Shown piece after piece: positions 1 to 8,131 of a stretch of 64,000 nucleotides of DNA (the first letter of the stretch is position 1; every line of letters starts with the position of its first letter). This stretch comes from CAXMST01 sp963700785. Lineage in GTDB: Bacteria; Actinomycetota; Thermoleophilia; Solirubrobacterales; 70-9. Made by a program: the position numbers and the translations under genes. The stretch spans positions 248,001 to 312,000 of the forward strand of contig CAVOYZ010000010.1 in assembly GCA_963700785.1 (NCBI GenBank). The letters are read 5' to 3'. The notes under the pieces are model-generated. The model was not told where the DNA came from, made no database searches, and was given only the letters and a program-made list of their open reading frames with translations.

Positions 1-624
1 CTCGGGGAACGGCAGGCCGCCGGCCCAGGCGACGGCCTCGAGCAGCTCATCCCGGGCGCGGCGCAGCGTTTCGGTGACCGGCCGCAGCTCCTCGACCCGC
101 AGCGGGCGGTGAAACCCGCCGACCCTGAGGTTCACCGGATGGACCGATCGCCCACCGATCAGCGCCATCAGCTCGTTCCCGGCCCGTTTGATCAGCAGGC
201 CCCTCTGGAACAGCTGCTCGTGGCCGTCCCGCGCCATCTCGATCGCGCCCTCGTAGCCGAGGAAGTCGGGCGCGTGCAGCATGAAGACGTGAAGCGAATG
301 GCTCTCGAGCCACTCGCCGCAGTAGATCAGACGCCGCAGCACCCGGGCCCGCTCGTCGAGCTCGATCCCGAGCGCGTCCTCGACCGCCGCGCAGGCACTC
401 ACCTGGTAGGCGATCGGGCAGATCCCGCAGATCCTCGAGGTGATGTCCGGGGCATCCGCCGCCGGCCGGCCGCGCAGCAGCGCCTCGAAGAACCGCGGCG
501 GCTCGAAGATCTCGAGCCGGACGTCCTCGACCTTGTCGGCGCGGATCCGAACGTGAAGCGCCCCCTCTCCCTCGACCCGGGCCAGCTCGCCGACGCTGAT
601 CGTGCGCTCGCCGTCGCCGCTCAC
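1..624 (-). CDS. hydA: [NiFe]-hydrogenase large (alpha) subunit, group 3b type, 3' part cut by window edge
   Basis: This is the N-terminal 208 residues of the catalytic subunit that carries the Ni-Fe active site of a cytoplasmic NAD(P)-linked hydrogenase. The L1 motif RICGIC (about residues 64-69) supplies the first pair of Ni-ligating cysteines; the C-terminal L2 pair lies beyond the left edge. The start is a GTG that overlaps the stop of the small-subunit gene (GTGA), so the two are translationally coupled. The order beta, cNMP protein, gamma, delta, alpha matches the hydBGDA order of archaeal sulfhydrogenases with one gene inserted. Family assignment is firm; the subgroup 3b call rests on the partner subunits. 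Maturation (hyp) genes are not in the window and may follow on the left. Confidence 0.93.
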   Translation of the reverse strand, partial: MSGDGERTISVGELARVEGEGALHVRIRADKVEDVRLEIFEPPRFFEALLRGRPAADAPDITSRICGICPIAYQVSACAAVEDALGIELDERARVLRRLIYCGEWLESHSLHVFMLHAPDFLGYEGAIEMARDGHEQLFQRGLLIKRAGNELMALIGGRSVHPVNLRVGGFHRPLRVEELRPVTETLRRARDELLEAVAWAGGLPFPE

Positions 625-1421
625 GTCTGTCGCTCCTGGGCGCGGCCGGCGATCGCCGCGGCCTCGTCGGCGAACTCGGGGGCGAAGCCGTTGATGTGCC
701 GGTAGGCGCTCTCCAGATCCGCGTCGGAGACGCCGAGGCGCCCCCACCAGGCGCTCAGCGACGGCGGGTTCGGGGTCTCCTTCGGGCCGAAGCAGCCGTA
801 GCAGCCGCGCCCGTACGCTGGGCAGATCGCACCGCAGCCGGCGTGGGTTATCGGGCCGAGGCAGGGGGTTCCACCGGCGACCATGACGCAGGTGTTGCCC
901 CGTTCCTTGCACTCCATGCAGACCGAGCGCGAGCTGATCCGCGGTCGCCGGTCCTCGAGGTAGGCACCCAGCACCTCGAGCAGCTGGGCTGGGTCGGGCG
1001 GGCACCCCTGGAGCTCGAAATCGACCTCGACGTGCGAGCTGATCGGCAGCGAGCGCTCGAGCGCCGACACGTACTCAGGGGTCGCGTAGACCGCGGACAG
1101 GGTCTCGTCCAGCCTCGCGAAGTTGCGCAGCGCCTGGATCCCGCCCGCGTTTGCGCAGGCGCCGATCGCGATCAGGGTCGATGAGGCTTCGCGAATCCCG
1201 TGGATCCGCTCGATCTCCTCGGGCGTCGAGACCGAGCCCTCGACGATCGAGATCTCGTAGGGCCCGCCGAGGTTCGCCCGGGTCGCCTCGGTGAAGTGGG
1301 CGATCTGGACGGCGTCGGCGAGCGCCAGCAGCTCGTCCTCGAGGTTGAGGATCTGAAGCTGGCAGCCGTCGCAGGAGGTGAACTTCCAGACGGCGAGCTT
1401 CGGCTTGGCGGGCGCGCTCAC
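621..1421 (-). CDS. hydD: [NiFe]-hydrogenase small (delta) subunit, electron-transfer Fe-S protein
   Basis: The 266-residue small subunit should carry three Fe-S clusters that wire the Ni-Fe site to the diaphorase subunit. The proximal-cluster signature TSCDGC is at residues 15-20, GAC and QGCP follow, and a Cys-rich C-terminal half (CMECKERGNTC, GGTPC, GCGAICP, GCYGCFGP) fits additional 4Fe-4S clusters. There is no Tat signal, so the enzyme is cytoplasmic. The chosen GTG start sits on the stop of hydG (GTGA overlap); a longer in-frame extension upstream would read through hydG coding sequence and is not credible. It also overlaps hydA by 4 bp, giving a strictly coupled operon. Confidence 0.93.
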   Translation of the reverse strand: MSAPAKPKLAVWKFTSCDGCQLQILNLEDELLALADAVQIAHFTEATRANLGGPYEISIVEGSVSTPEEIERIHGIREASSTLIAIGACANAGGIQALRNFARLDETLSAVYATPEYVSALERSLPISSHVEVDFELQGCPPDPAQLLEVLGAYLEDRRPRISSRSVCMECKERGNTCVMVAGGTPCLGPITHAGCGAICPAYGRGCYGCFGPKETPNPPSLSAWWGRLGVSDADLESAYRHINGFAPEFADEAAAIAGRAQERQT

Positions 1422-2239
1422 AGCTCCCGCACCCCGATCCGCGGGCCGACGGTCGCCCAGTCGAGCACCGGACCATCCCGGCAGATGAACGAGCCCCCCC
1501 ACTGACAGTGCCCACAATGGCCGACGGCGCAGCGCATATTCCGCTCGAGTGAGAGGTGCAGGCGGTCCGGTTCGACCCCGAGCTCTAGCAGCGCTGCGGC
1601 CGCGTAGCGCATCATCACCTCTGGGCCGCAGACGAGCGCGATGGTTCGCTCCGGATCGAGCTCGAGCCGATCGATCAGGCTCGGGACCACTCCCACCCTG
1701 CCGCGCCAGGCGGGGTGGGCAACGTCGACGATCACCTCACACTCGAGGTCCTCGCGCCCGAGCCACTGGTCGAGCTCGTCACGGAACAGGAGCTGATCCG
1801 GCTCGCGCCCGCCGTAGAGCAGGATCAGTCGCCGAAAGCTCTGACGCTCGGCCAGGGCGCGGTAGATCATCGGCCGCAGGGGCGCCAGGCCGAGGCCGCC
1901 GGCCACCAGCACCAGGTCGTCGCCCTCGCGCTCGGGGCCGGGCCAGCCACGCCCGAACGGGCCGCGGATGCCGACCTCGTCGCCGACCGAGAGGCCGCAG
2001 AGCATCTCGGTGGTCGGTCCGACGGCCCGCACGGTGTGGACGAGCGGGCCGGCGACGCCGGGATTGCCGCTGATCGAGATCGGCACCTCACCGGCGCCGA
2101 AGGCGTAGACCATCGTGAACTGACCCGGCTCGTAGGGGATCCGCTCGCCCTCGACCGGGATCAACTCGAGCGTCTGGGTGTCGGTGGTCTCCTCGCGGGT
2201 CGCGGTCACCCGATAGGGCGCGGGGATCAGCGCCGTCAA
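1418..2239 (-). CDS. hydG: Hydrogenase gamma subunit, FAD/NAD(P)-binding diaphorase with C-terminal 2Fe-2S
   Basis: This is a 273-residue ferredoxin-NADP reductase-like subunit that exchanges electrons with NAD(P)H. The N-terminal FAD barrel (YEPGQFTMVY, about 38-47) is followed by a nucleotide-binding domain (VAGGLGLAP; VCGPEVMM), then the C-terminal cluster motif C237-x4-C242-x2-C245-x7-C253, typical of the dihydroorotate-dehydrogenase electron-transfer type. The ATG start overlaps the stop of the cNMP-binding gene (ATGA). With the delta and alpha subunits it defines a bidirectional NAD(P)-linked hydrogenase. The preferred cofactor (NADPH or NADH) cannot be decided from what is visible here. 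Confidence 0.92.
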   Translation of the reverse strand: MTALIPAPYRVTATREETTDTQTLELIPVEGERIPYEPGQFTMVYAFGAGEVPISISGNPGVAGPLVHTVRAVGPTTEMLCGLSVGDEVGIRGPFGRGWPGPEREGDDLVLVAGGLGLAPLRPMIYRALAERQSFRRLILLYGGREPDQLLFRDELDQWLGREDLECEVIVDVAHPAWRGRVGVVPSLIDRLELDPERTIALVCGPEVMMRYAAAALLELGVEPDRLHLSLERNMRCAVGHCGHCQWGGSFICRDGPVLDWATVGPRIGVREL

Positions 2240-2715
2240 CGGCCCTCGCCCCTCGCAGCCGGGGCTCCATACACGTCAAGCAGCCGCATCCTGGTCGTCT
2301 GCAGCCGCTCGCAGATCAGCCCGGCGAAGCGGCGCATCAGCTCGAAGCCGAGGTCATGATCGGCCTCGCACTTGCCCCGCAGGCAGGCGCCGTCGAAGGC
2401 GATCACCCGGGCGTCGCCGACCGCCCGCACGTCGAAGCGGCTCCGGTGCGGCTCGAACAGCCACGACCAGCCGACGACGTCACCCTCGTGCAGGGTCTCG
2501 ATCATCAGCGGCGAGCCGGATCGGGTCGCGATCTCGACCGCGGCCGCCCCGTGCCTGATCGCGAAGAAGGTCGTCGCCGGCTCGCCCTCCTTCATCAGGT
2601 AGTCGCCGTCGCTGAAGATCGCGTTGACCCCGCAGCCGGCAACCAGCGCCGAGTGCGTCGGCTCGAGCCCGCGCAGGACCTCGATCTCCTCGAGCAGCTC
2701 GCTGATCTCCCTCAT
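2236..2715 (-). CDS. Cyclic-nucleotide-binding-domain protein inside the hydrogenase operon
   Basis: The 159-residue protein is essentially one CRP-like cNMP-binding beta-roll (GDYLMKEGEPATTFFAIRHG; LHEGDVVGWSWLF) with a short helical tail (MRRFAGLICERLQTTRMRLL). No helix-turn-helix follows, so it is probably not a transcription factor. It lies between hydB and hydG with ATGA overlaps on both sides (start ATG at 2715 overlaps the hydB stop). Comparable cNMP-domain genes accompany group 3b hydrogenases in other bacteria; the role is presumably ligand-dependent control of the complex, which is inference. The open frame extends upstream to 2937, but that part lies within hydB. Confidence 0.88.
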   Translation of the reverse strand: MREISELLEEIEVLRGLEPTHSALVAGCGVNAIFSDGDYLMKEGEPATTFFAIRHGAAAVEIATRSGSPLMIETLHEGDVVGWSWLFEPHRSRFDVRAVGDARVIAFDGACLRGKCEADHDLGFELMRRFAGLICERLQTTRMRLLDVYGAPAARGEGR

Positions 2716-3848
2716 GCTCGGCTCCCGTCGGTTGCGCGTATTGCTGCCGCCTCCTCGGTGATGTCGATTGCCACCGGACACCAGGTTATGCAGCGCCCGC
2801 ATCCAACGCATCCGGAGCTGTGATCGAACTGCTCGTTCCAGGTCGAGAGCTTGTGCGTCATCCACTGGCGGTAGCGGGAGCCAACCGACTGGCGCACGCT
2901 GCCGTCGTGCAGATGGGTGAAGTCGAGGGTGAAGCACGAGTCCCAGCGGCGCCGGTGCTCGGCGACCTCGCCGCCGAGGTCGACGGCGTCCTCGACATCG
3001 GTGCAGAAGCAGGTCGGGCAGACGCTGGTGCAGTTGCCGCAGCTCAGGCAGCGCTCGGCGACCTGGTCCCAGCGTGGATGCTCGAGGTTGCGGCCGAGCA
3101 GCTCAGCGAGCCCCTCGGCCTCGAGCTCGCGGCCCATGCTCGCGGCCGTCTGGGCGACGACCCGCTCCGCCTCATCGCGCTCGCCGCCGCTTGCCTCCGA
3201 GGTCGGCAGGGCGGCGAGGATTTCCTCGCCCGCGGCGCTCGCCGCCCCGATCACGAAGTAGTGCGCGTCATCCCCGACCACCTCGGTCATCGCCAGGTCG
3301 TAGCCGGATTCGACCTTCGGCCCCGTTCCGGTCGAGACGCAGAAGCAGGTCCCGCCCGCCATGCTGCAGTTGAGCGCGACGATCAGCGTCGATTCGCGTC
3401 GCGCGCGGTAGCCGTCGTCGGGATGCTCGATCGAGAGCAGCGCGTCGTCGAGGGCGGCGATCGCGTGCAGGTCGCAGGACCGCACGCCCAGGAATGCGCG
3501 CCGCGGCGCCTGATCGGGCTCCTTCTCGACCTCCAGGCGCCCGTTCTCGTCGCGACGCGAACGCCACAGCCGCAGGACCGGCGGGTGCAGGTAGCGCTTC
3601 CATGACTGCGGTCCGGTCGAGAAGCCGAACAGGGCGTCGTCCCCGCGATCGCTGAGCGCGTAGCTGCCGCCGTCCTGCTCCTCGGTGACGCCGACCGGCA
3701 GCTCAGCCGAGCCGGCGATCGGGCCGAGCTCGATTGCCCCCGATCCGACCCGCGGGCCGATCACCTCGTAGCCGGCGGCGCGGATCGCGTCCAGCAGCAG
3801 GTCGAAGTCGGCGCGCCGTAGCGTTCTCAGGGAGCTTGTCGCTGGCAG
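2712..3848 (-). CDS. hydB: Hydrogenase beta subunit, two-[4Fe-4S] ferredoxin-type protein, probable CTG start
   Basis: This is an AsrA/HydB-like electron-transfer subunit. The C-terminal part carries two cluster motifs, CLSCGNCTSVCPTCFC and CVGCGRCITWCP. The N-terminal part has the family hallmark TGPQSWKRYLHPP. The first usual start codon is GTG at 3764 (350 aa), but that removes the conserved stretch ADFDLLLDAIRAAGYEVIGP, half of which lies upstream. No ATG or GTG exists in any frame of this strand between 3764 and the promoter. A CTG at 3848 (378 aa) is preceded by GGAGAGAG and a promoter, and is taken as the start. It is the first gene of the operon. Confidence 0.85.
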   Translation of the reverse strand: MPATSSLRTLRRADFDLLLDAIRAAGYEVIGPRVGSGAIELGPIAGSAELPVGVTEEQDGGSYALSDRGDDALFGFSTGPQSWKRYLHPPVLRLWRSRRDENGRLEVEKEPDQAPRRAFLGVRSCDLHAIAALDDALLSIEHPDDGYRARRESTLIVALNCSMAGGTCFCVSTGTGPKVESGYDLAMTEVVGDDAHYFVIGAASAAGEEILAALPTSEASGGERDEAERVVAQTAASMGRELEAEGLAELLGRNLEHPRWDQVAERCLSCGNCTSVCPTCFCTDVEDAVDLGGEVAEHRRRWDSCFTLDFTHLHDGSVRQSVGSRYRQWMTHKLSTWNEQFDHSSGCVGCGRCITWCPVAIDITEEAAAIRATDGSRA

Positions 3849-3851
3849 TTG

Positions 3852-3859
3852 CTCTCTCC
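3852..3859 (-). promoter_or_regulatory. Shine-Dalgarno supporting a CTG start for hydB
   Basis: On the minus strand GGAGAGAG precedes the CTG at 3848; with GGAG as the core the spacer is 7 bases. This is what favours CTG 3848 over GTG 3764, which has no comparable ribosome-binding site. Confidence 0.5.
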
Positions 3860-3901
3860 GATCCGGTCGCCGGCTGCGGGTGCTTCGAGCCTGCAGATTA
3901 G

Positions 3902-3930
3902 ATTGTCCTGTGCCGCCCGCCTCGGGTCAA
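3902..3930 (-). promoter_or_regulatory. Predicted promoter of the hydrogenase operon
   Basis: On the minus strand TTGACC (3925-3930) and GACAAT (3902-3907) are separated by exactly 17 bases. This predicts a transcript start near 3895 and a leader of about 45 bases before the CTG at 3848. Both boxes match 4-5 of 6 consensus positions. Confidence 0.5.
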
Positions 3931-3941
3931 TGTCGCCGATC

Positions 3942-3955
3942 GGGACCGGGGTTCC
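3942..3955. promoter_or_regulatory. Dyad upstream of the hydrogenase promoter, candidate operator
   Basis: GGGACCGGGGTTCC (minus strand GGAACCCCGGTCCC) is an inverted repeat in which 12 of 14 positions are symmetric (GGNACC..GGTNCC). It is centred about 54 bases upstream of the predicted hydrogenase transcript start and touches the stop codon of the preceding gene. The spacing suits a NarL/DosR-type activator, and such a regulator is encoded at 9290-9949; the link is inference. Confidence 0.3.
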
Positions 3956-4533
3956 TACGGATGGCGAGTCGGCTCCCGGCCGCCCAGGACCCGGCTCCAG
4001 TCGATCTTGACCAGCGCCGCCAGCCCGCCGAGCATCAGCAGCTGAATCGCGATCCCCAGCGGCGAGCCGAGCGTCTCGCCGATCAACTCCCCGAGGTTGT
4101 CGGCGGCGACCGTCGCCAGCCCGACGTAGATCGAGTAGGCGACCAGCCGCCCGATCAAGAAGGCGGCGATCAGCGGTCGCAGCGGCGCGTCGAGCAGTCC
4201 GGCGCCGATGAACAGCTGGGCCGAGGGCAGCGGCGAGACCAAAAACAGCGCCAGCGCGCCCAGGCCCCGCGTCCGGCTGGCTGTCAGCCGCTCCGCGACG
4301 AGGTCGAGGTTGTCGAGCCGCTCCGCCGACATCCGCCCGCGCATCCGTCGCGCCCCGAGCGCGAGCAGCAGCCTGCCACAGGCCGCCGAGACCGCGCCGA
4401 TCAGGACCAGCGCCGCCGGTTCGAGGTCGAGGTTGACCTGCAGCAGGACGAGCACGGCCCAGGTCGGCGGCCCGAAGGCCGGCATCAGGTTGACGACGAA
4501 GACGACCGCCGCAGCGAGCAGGTACTCCTCCAT
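3955..4533 (-). CDS. Polytopic membrane protein, VTT/DedA-like resemblance
   Basis: The 192-residue protein is mostly hydrophobic with about five membrane segments. Features reminiscent of the VTT (SNARE-associated, DedA) family are an early FGPP turn (about residue 20) and SPLPSAQLFIGAGL (about residue 100), but no family signature is decisive. It lies between the hydrogenase operon and the UspA gene on the same strand, about 28 bp after the UspA stop, so it may be co-transcribed with uspA. Substrate and function are unknown. Confidence 0.7.
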   Translation of the reverse strand: MEEYLLAAAVVFVVNLMPAFGPPTWAVLVLLQVNLDLEPAALVLIGAVSAACGRLLLALGARRMRGRMSAERLDNLDLVAERLTASRTRGLGALALFLVSPLPSAQLFIGAGLLDAPLRPLIAAFLIGRLVAYSIYVGLATVAADNLGELIGETLGSPLGIAIQLLMLGGLAALVKIDWSRVLGGREPTRHP

Positions 4534-4561
4534 CGCCGAGGCGATCGTCGCGGCGCGGTGC

Positions 4562-5440
4562 CTAAGCGCCGGCCGGGTCCGAGGCGGGCCGGCTCCAGCC
4601 GCGTGGCACGACGATCACCGGGCAGGCCGCCTCACGGGTCAGGCTCGAGTTCACGTCGCCGAGCAGCGCCCGCCGGATCGGGCCGTAGCCGCGGGATCCG
4701 ACGACGATCAGGTCGAGGCTCTCGCTCTCGGCGGCCAGCGTGTCAGCCGGATCGCCGCTCAGCAGCGAGGTCTCGGTTTCGATGCCCGGGCAGGCGGCCT
4801 CGCCCTCGGCGAGGGCGTCCTCGAGGCGCTCACGGAGGGCGTCCTCATAGCCGAGCGGCGCGACGATCGCCTCCAGCGTCGAGCTCGGGGGCGGGACGAC
4901 TGCGATCAGGCGCAGCCCGGCGCCGAGCGCCGGCGCGATTCCGGCAGCGAAGGTGAGCGCGGCGGATGACTCCTCGCGGCCGTCGTAGCCGACCCCGATC
5001 CGCTCGATCCTGTGGGTGCTCTCCGCGTAGCCGCGCGGCGCGATCGCGACCGGCGCTGGTCCGCCGCCGAGCAGGCGGTCCCCCAGCGAGCCGGGGAGCA
5101 CGCGGCCGATCCGCCCACGGTGGGTGGAGCCGATCACGACCATCATCGGATCGAGCTTCTCCGCGAGCCCGGAGAGCGCGCCCGCCGGCGAGGGCCCGGT
5201 GAGGCGATGTGCGGTGTAGGTGAGGCCCGGCTGATGCGCGGAGACCTGCTCGAAGATCCGCTCGAAGTGATCGCGGAGCGCGACCTCGTAGGGCTCGAGG
5301 TCGATCGGCAGTGGGCTGTAGTCGAGGACCGCCGCCAGCTCGAGCCCGGCGCCGGTGCCCGCGGCCAGCTCGGACGCGAGCTGGACCGCATCGCGTGACT
5401 CGGCTCGTCCGTCGATGCCGGTGATGATCCTGTCGCTCAC
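4562..5440 (-). CDS. Tandem-domain universal stress protein (UspA family)
   Basis: The protein has 292 residues with two UspA domains. Domain 1 starts with DRIITGIDGRAESRDAVQLA and ends with GSTHRGRIGRVLPGS; domain 2 starts with RIGVGYDGREESSAAL and ends with GSRGYGPIRRALLGDVNSSL. These glycine/serine loops are the ATP-binding signature of the family. The GTG start at 5440 has AAGGAGA 5 bases upstream; the open frame continues upstream but without family sequence. Tandem Usp proteins are typical members of actinobacterial hypoxia regulons, which fits the hydrogenase, the metal ATPase and the two-component genes around it. Confidence 0.9.
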   Translation of the reverse strand: MSDRIITGIDGRAESRDAVQLASELAAGTGAGLELAAVLDYSPLPIDLEPYEVALRDHFERIFEQVSAHQPGLTYTAHRLTGPSPAGALSGLAEKLDPMMVVIGSTHRGRIGRVLPGSLGDRLLGGGPAPVAIAPRGYAESTHRIERIGVGYDGREESSAALTFAAGIAPALGAGLRLIAVVPPPSSTLEAIVAPLGYEDALRERLEDALAEGEAACPGIETETSLLSGDPADTLAAESESLDLIVVGSRGYGPIRRALLGDVNSSLTREAACPVIVVPRGWSRPASDPAGA

Positions 5441-5497
5441 GGTTCTCCTTCTGCCCGTCGGCGGCCCGCCGTCGTGGTCGGTGCCGGTCGCGCCGCC

Positions 5498-5527
5498 ACC
5501 GTAGCTCGGCGGCGGTCGCGATGTCAT
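5498..5527 (-). promoter_or_regulatory. Predicted uspA promoter
   Basis: On the minus strand ATGACA (5522-5527), 18 bases, TACGGT (5498-5503), giving a leader of about 50 bases. A perfect GTAGG-G-CCTAC dyad at 5551-5561 lies just upstream and could be an operator for this or the divergent ATPase gene. Confidence 0.35.
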
Positions 5528-5660
5528 CGGGGATCGCCGCGGGCCCACCCGTAGGGCCTACTGAGGGGCGGGGCTCGCCTGCGGGCCGAGCCGCGGGTCG
5601 GCGCCGGGCGTACAAAGCCGCAGGATCTGGCGGGCACGACCGAAGGCGGGGATCCCGTGC

Positions 5661-7525
5661 TTGTTGGATGATCCCGGGGTGGTCCTCAGCCGGTTGAGAG
5701 AACCGTGGGCGCTCGCGCTGCTCGCCACCGCGGCGATCGCCGCCGGCGGCATCCTGGCGCTGGCCGATCATCCGCAGGCCGCGGATGCGGTCTGGGCCGC
5801 CGTTACCGCGATCGTCCTGGTGCCGCTGGCGCTGGACGTCGGCCGCAGCCTGCTACGGCGCGACCCCGGCGTCGACGCGATCGCGCTGCTGGCGATGGCC
5901 GCGGCCCTGGCGATGGGCGAGTACCTGGCGGGCGCGGTGGTGGCGCTGATGCTCTCCGGGGGAAACGCGCTGGAGGACTACGCGGCGGGCAGGGCCAAGC
6001 GCGAGTTGCGGTCGCTGCTCGAGCATGCCCCGCGGGTCGCGCATCGCTACACACCGTCGGGGCTGGAGGAGATCGACGCTGAGCTCGTCGAGCCCGGGGA
6101 CCGCCTGATGGTCCGCAGCGGCGAGGTCGTGCCGGCCGACTGCCTGATCGAGTCGGGTACGACGAGCATCGACGAGTCGGCGGTGACCGGGGAGTCGCTG
6201 CCGGTCTCGGTCGCGCCCGGCGCGATGCTGCGCAGCGGGACGCTCAACATCGGGAGTCCGATCGATGTCGCCGCCGCGCGCAGCGCCGCCGACAGCACCT
6301 ACGCCGGCATCGTCCGGCTCGTGCGCTCGGCCGAGCACGAGCGAGCCCCGTTCGTCAGGCTCGCCGACCGCTATGCGGCGATCTTCTTGCCGGTCACCTT
6401 GATCGTCGCGGGGGCCGCCTGGATCGGGTCCGGCGATCAGGTGCGGGCGCTCGCGGTGCTCGTTGTCGCCACCCCGTGCCCACTGATCCTGGCGACGCCG
6501 ATAGCGATCATCTCAGGCGTATCCCGTGCCGCCCGGCGCGGGATCGTCGTCAAGGGCGGCGGCGCGATCGAGGCCCTCGGCGACGCCGGCACGATCCTGC
6601 TCGACAAGACGGGAACCCTGACCAGGGGCGAGCCGGAGATCAGCCGGATCGCGCCGCTGGACGGAGTCGACCCCGATCGCCTGCTGTTCTACGCCGCCTC
6701 GCTCGACCAGGCCTCGGCGCACGTTCTGGCCGAGTCGCTCGCTGCGGCCGCCCGTGGACGCGGGCTCGAGTTGCGCCCGCCGGCCGGGACGGTCGAGGAG
6801 CCGGGCAGGGGATCGAGGGCCTGGTCGAGGGTCGCCGGGTGGTGCTGGGCCGGCTCGCCTGGGTCGAGGACAGGCTCGCGGGGCCCCTCGACGCGGACCT
6901 CGAGCGGAGCCTGCGGCACCGGACTCCGGGCTCGGCGACGGTCACGGTCGCGATCGACGGTCAGCCGGCCGGGTCGATCGAGCTCGCCGACCCCCTGCGA
7001 GAGGACGCCGCCGAGATGATCGCGACGGTCCGGGAGTCGGGACTCGATCGGCTCGTGCTCGTGACCGGCGACGACCGGCGCGTCGCCGAGCGGGTCGCGG
7101 CCTCGGTCGGGCTGGACGACGTCTACGCCGAGTGCTCCCCCGAGCGCAAGCTCGAGTTGGTGAGGACCGAGCGGGAGCGCGGCGAAGGCGCCGTCGTGAT
7201 GGTCGGAGACGGCGTCAACGATGCGCCGGCACTGGCGCTCGCCGACGTCGGGATCGCGATGGGCGCCCGCGGAGCGACCGCGGCCAGCGAGTCGGCCGAT
7301 GCGGTGCTGACCGTCGATCGGGTCGATCGCGTTGCCGATGCGATCGGGATCGGGCGACGCTCGCTGCGCGTCGCGCGCCAGGGGATCATCGCCGGCATGG
7401 GCCTGAGCGCGATCGCGATGGGGTTCGCGGCATTCGGCTATCTGACTCCGGTCGCCGGCGCCCTGCTGCAGGAGGGAATCGACGTCGCCGTGATCCTCAA
7501 CGCGCTGCGCGTCCTGCGCGGATGA
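5661..7525 (+). CDS. P1B-type heavy-metal ATPase, frameshifted near 6803
   Basis: This is a metal-pumping P-type ATPase of about 621 residues once a frameshift is corrected. It has the actuator loop (DESAVTGES), the membrane metal motif TPC (about 271-273) inside ATPCPLILATP, phosphorylation site DKTGTLT (about 315), an HP-loop histidine in QASAHVLAES, and the hinge VGDGVNDAPAL. No N-terminal metal-binding domain is present. The frame breaks at CCGGGCAGGGG (6801-6811): adding one G restores VEEPGQGIEGLVEG. The TPC motif is that of the P1B-5-like Ni/Fe exporters, suggestive beside a Ni-Fe enzyme but not proof of substrate. The start (TTG 5661 or GTG 5679) is uncertain. Confidence 0.85.
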
Positions 7526-7551
7526 GGCCGGGACTCGCGGCTGATCGGATC

Positions 7552-8046
7552 TCAGGGCTCCTGCGTCGCGCTGATCGTCTCGATCAGCGTTGACGGAGGA
7601 GCGTCCTTGAGCAGGTAGGCGGCGGCGCCGGCACGCATCGCGCTGGCCCGAAATCCCGGCTCGTCGTGCATGGTCAGGACGATCACCTCCAGCCCGGGCA
7701 GCTCCGCGATCATCGCCGGGATCGCCGGCAGCGAGGAGCCGTCGCGCAGGCCGAGATCGAGCAGCACCACGTCGGGCGAGCCGGTCCGGACCATCTCCAC
7801 GGCACCCTCGATCGTGGCGGCCTCGCCGGCGACCTCCATGCCCTGCTCGCCCGATACGAGATCGCCGATCGCGCGGCGCACCGAGGCGTGGTCATCGACG
7901 AGCCCGACGCGAATCGGCCGCCGGGCCGATCCGCTGCGACGGCGGAGCGGCTCCCGGCGACGGAGCCGCGATGAGCGGCTCGCTTCTCCGCGCTCGGGCC
8001 GATTGATCACGGTCTCGAAGCTACGAGCCCGCGGTCGTCCCTCCAT
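7552..8046 (-). CDS. Receiver-only response regulator (no DNA-binding domain)
   Basis: The receiver domain occupies about residues 44-160: VGLVDDHASVRR holds the acidic pair, the phospho-acceptor is D97 in VVLLDLGL, followed by VLTMHD and AYLLKDAP (conserved Lys). The protein stops right after the last receiver helix, without the LuxR-type helix-turn-helix that normally follows in this NarL-like family. The basic N-terminal 40 residues may not be translated; an internal start would give a pure receiver. It is convergent with the ATPase and divergent from the histidine kinase at 8132, its likely phosphodonor. Confidence 0.82.
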   Translation of the reverse strand: MEGRPRARSFETVINRPERGEASRSSRLRRREPLRRRSGSARRPIRVGLVDDHASVRRAIGDLVSGEQGMEVAGEAATIEGAVEMVRTGSPDVVLLDLGLRDGSSLPAIPAMIAELPGLEVIVLTMHDEPGFRASAMRAGAAAYLLKDAPPSTLIETISATQEP

Positions 8047-8131
8047 CCGCTCGATTCCGCGAAAGGGAACGGAGAACTACCTACCCGGCGGCCCGAAGCC
8101 CGAGGCCGAATTGCGACTACGCTGCCCCAGG

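Noticed and set aside
3880..4956. Long plus-strand open frame opposite the membrane-protein and uspA genes
   Set aside because: Pro/Arg/Gln-rich shadow of minus-strand genes with typical GC-rich codon bias; no start signal or family content.
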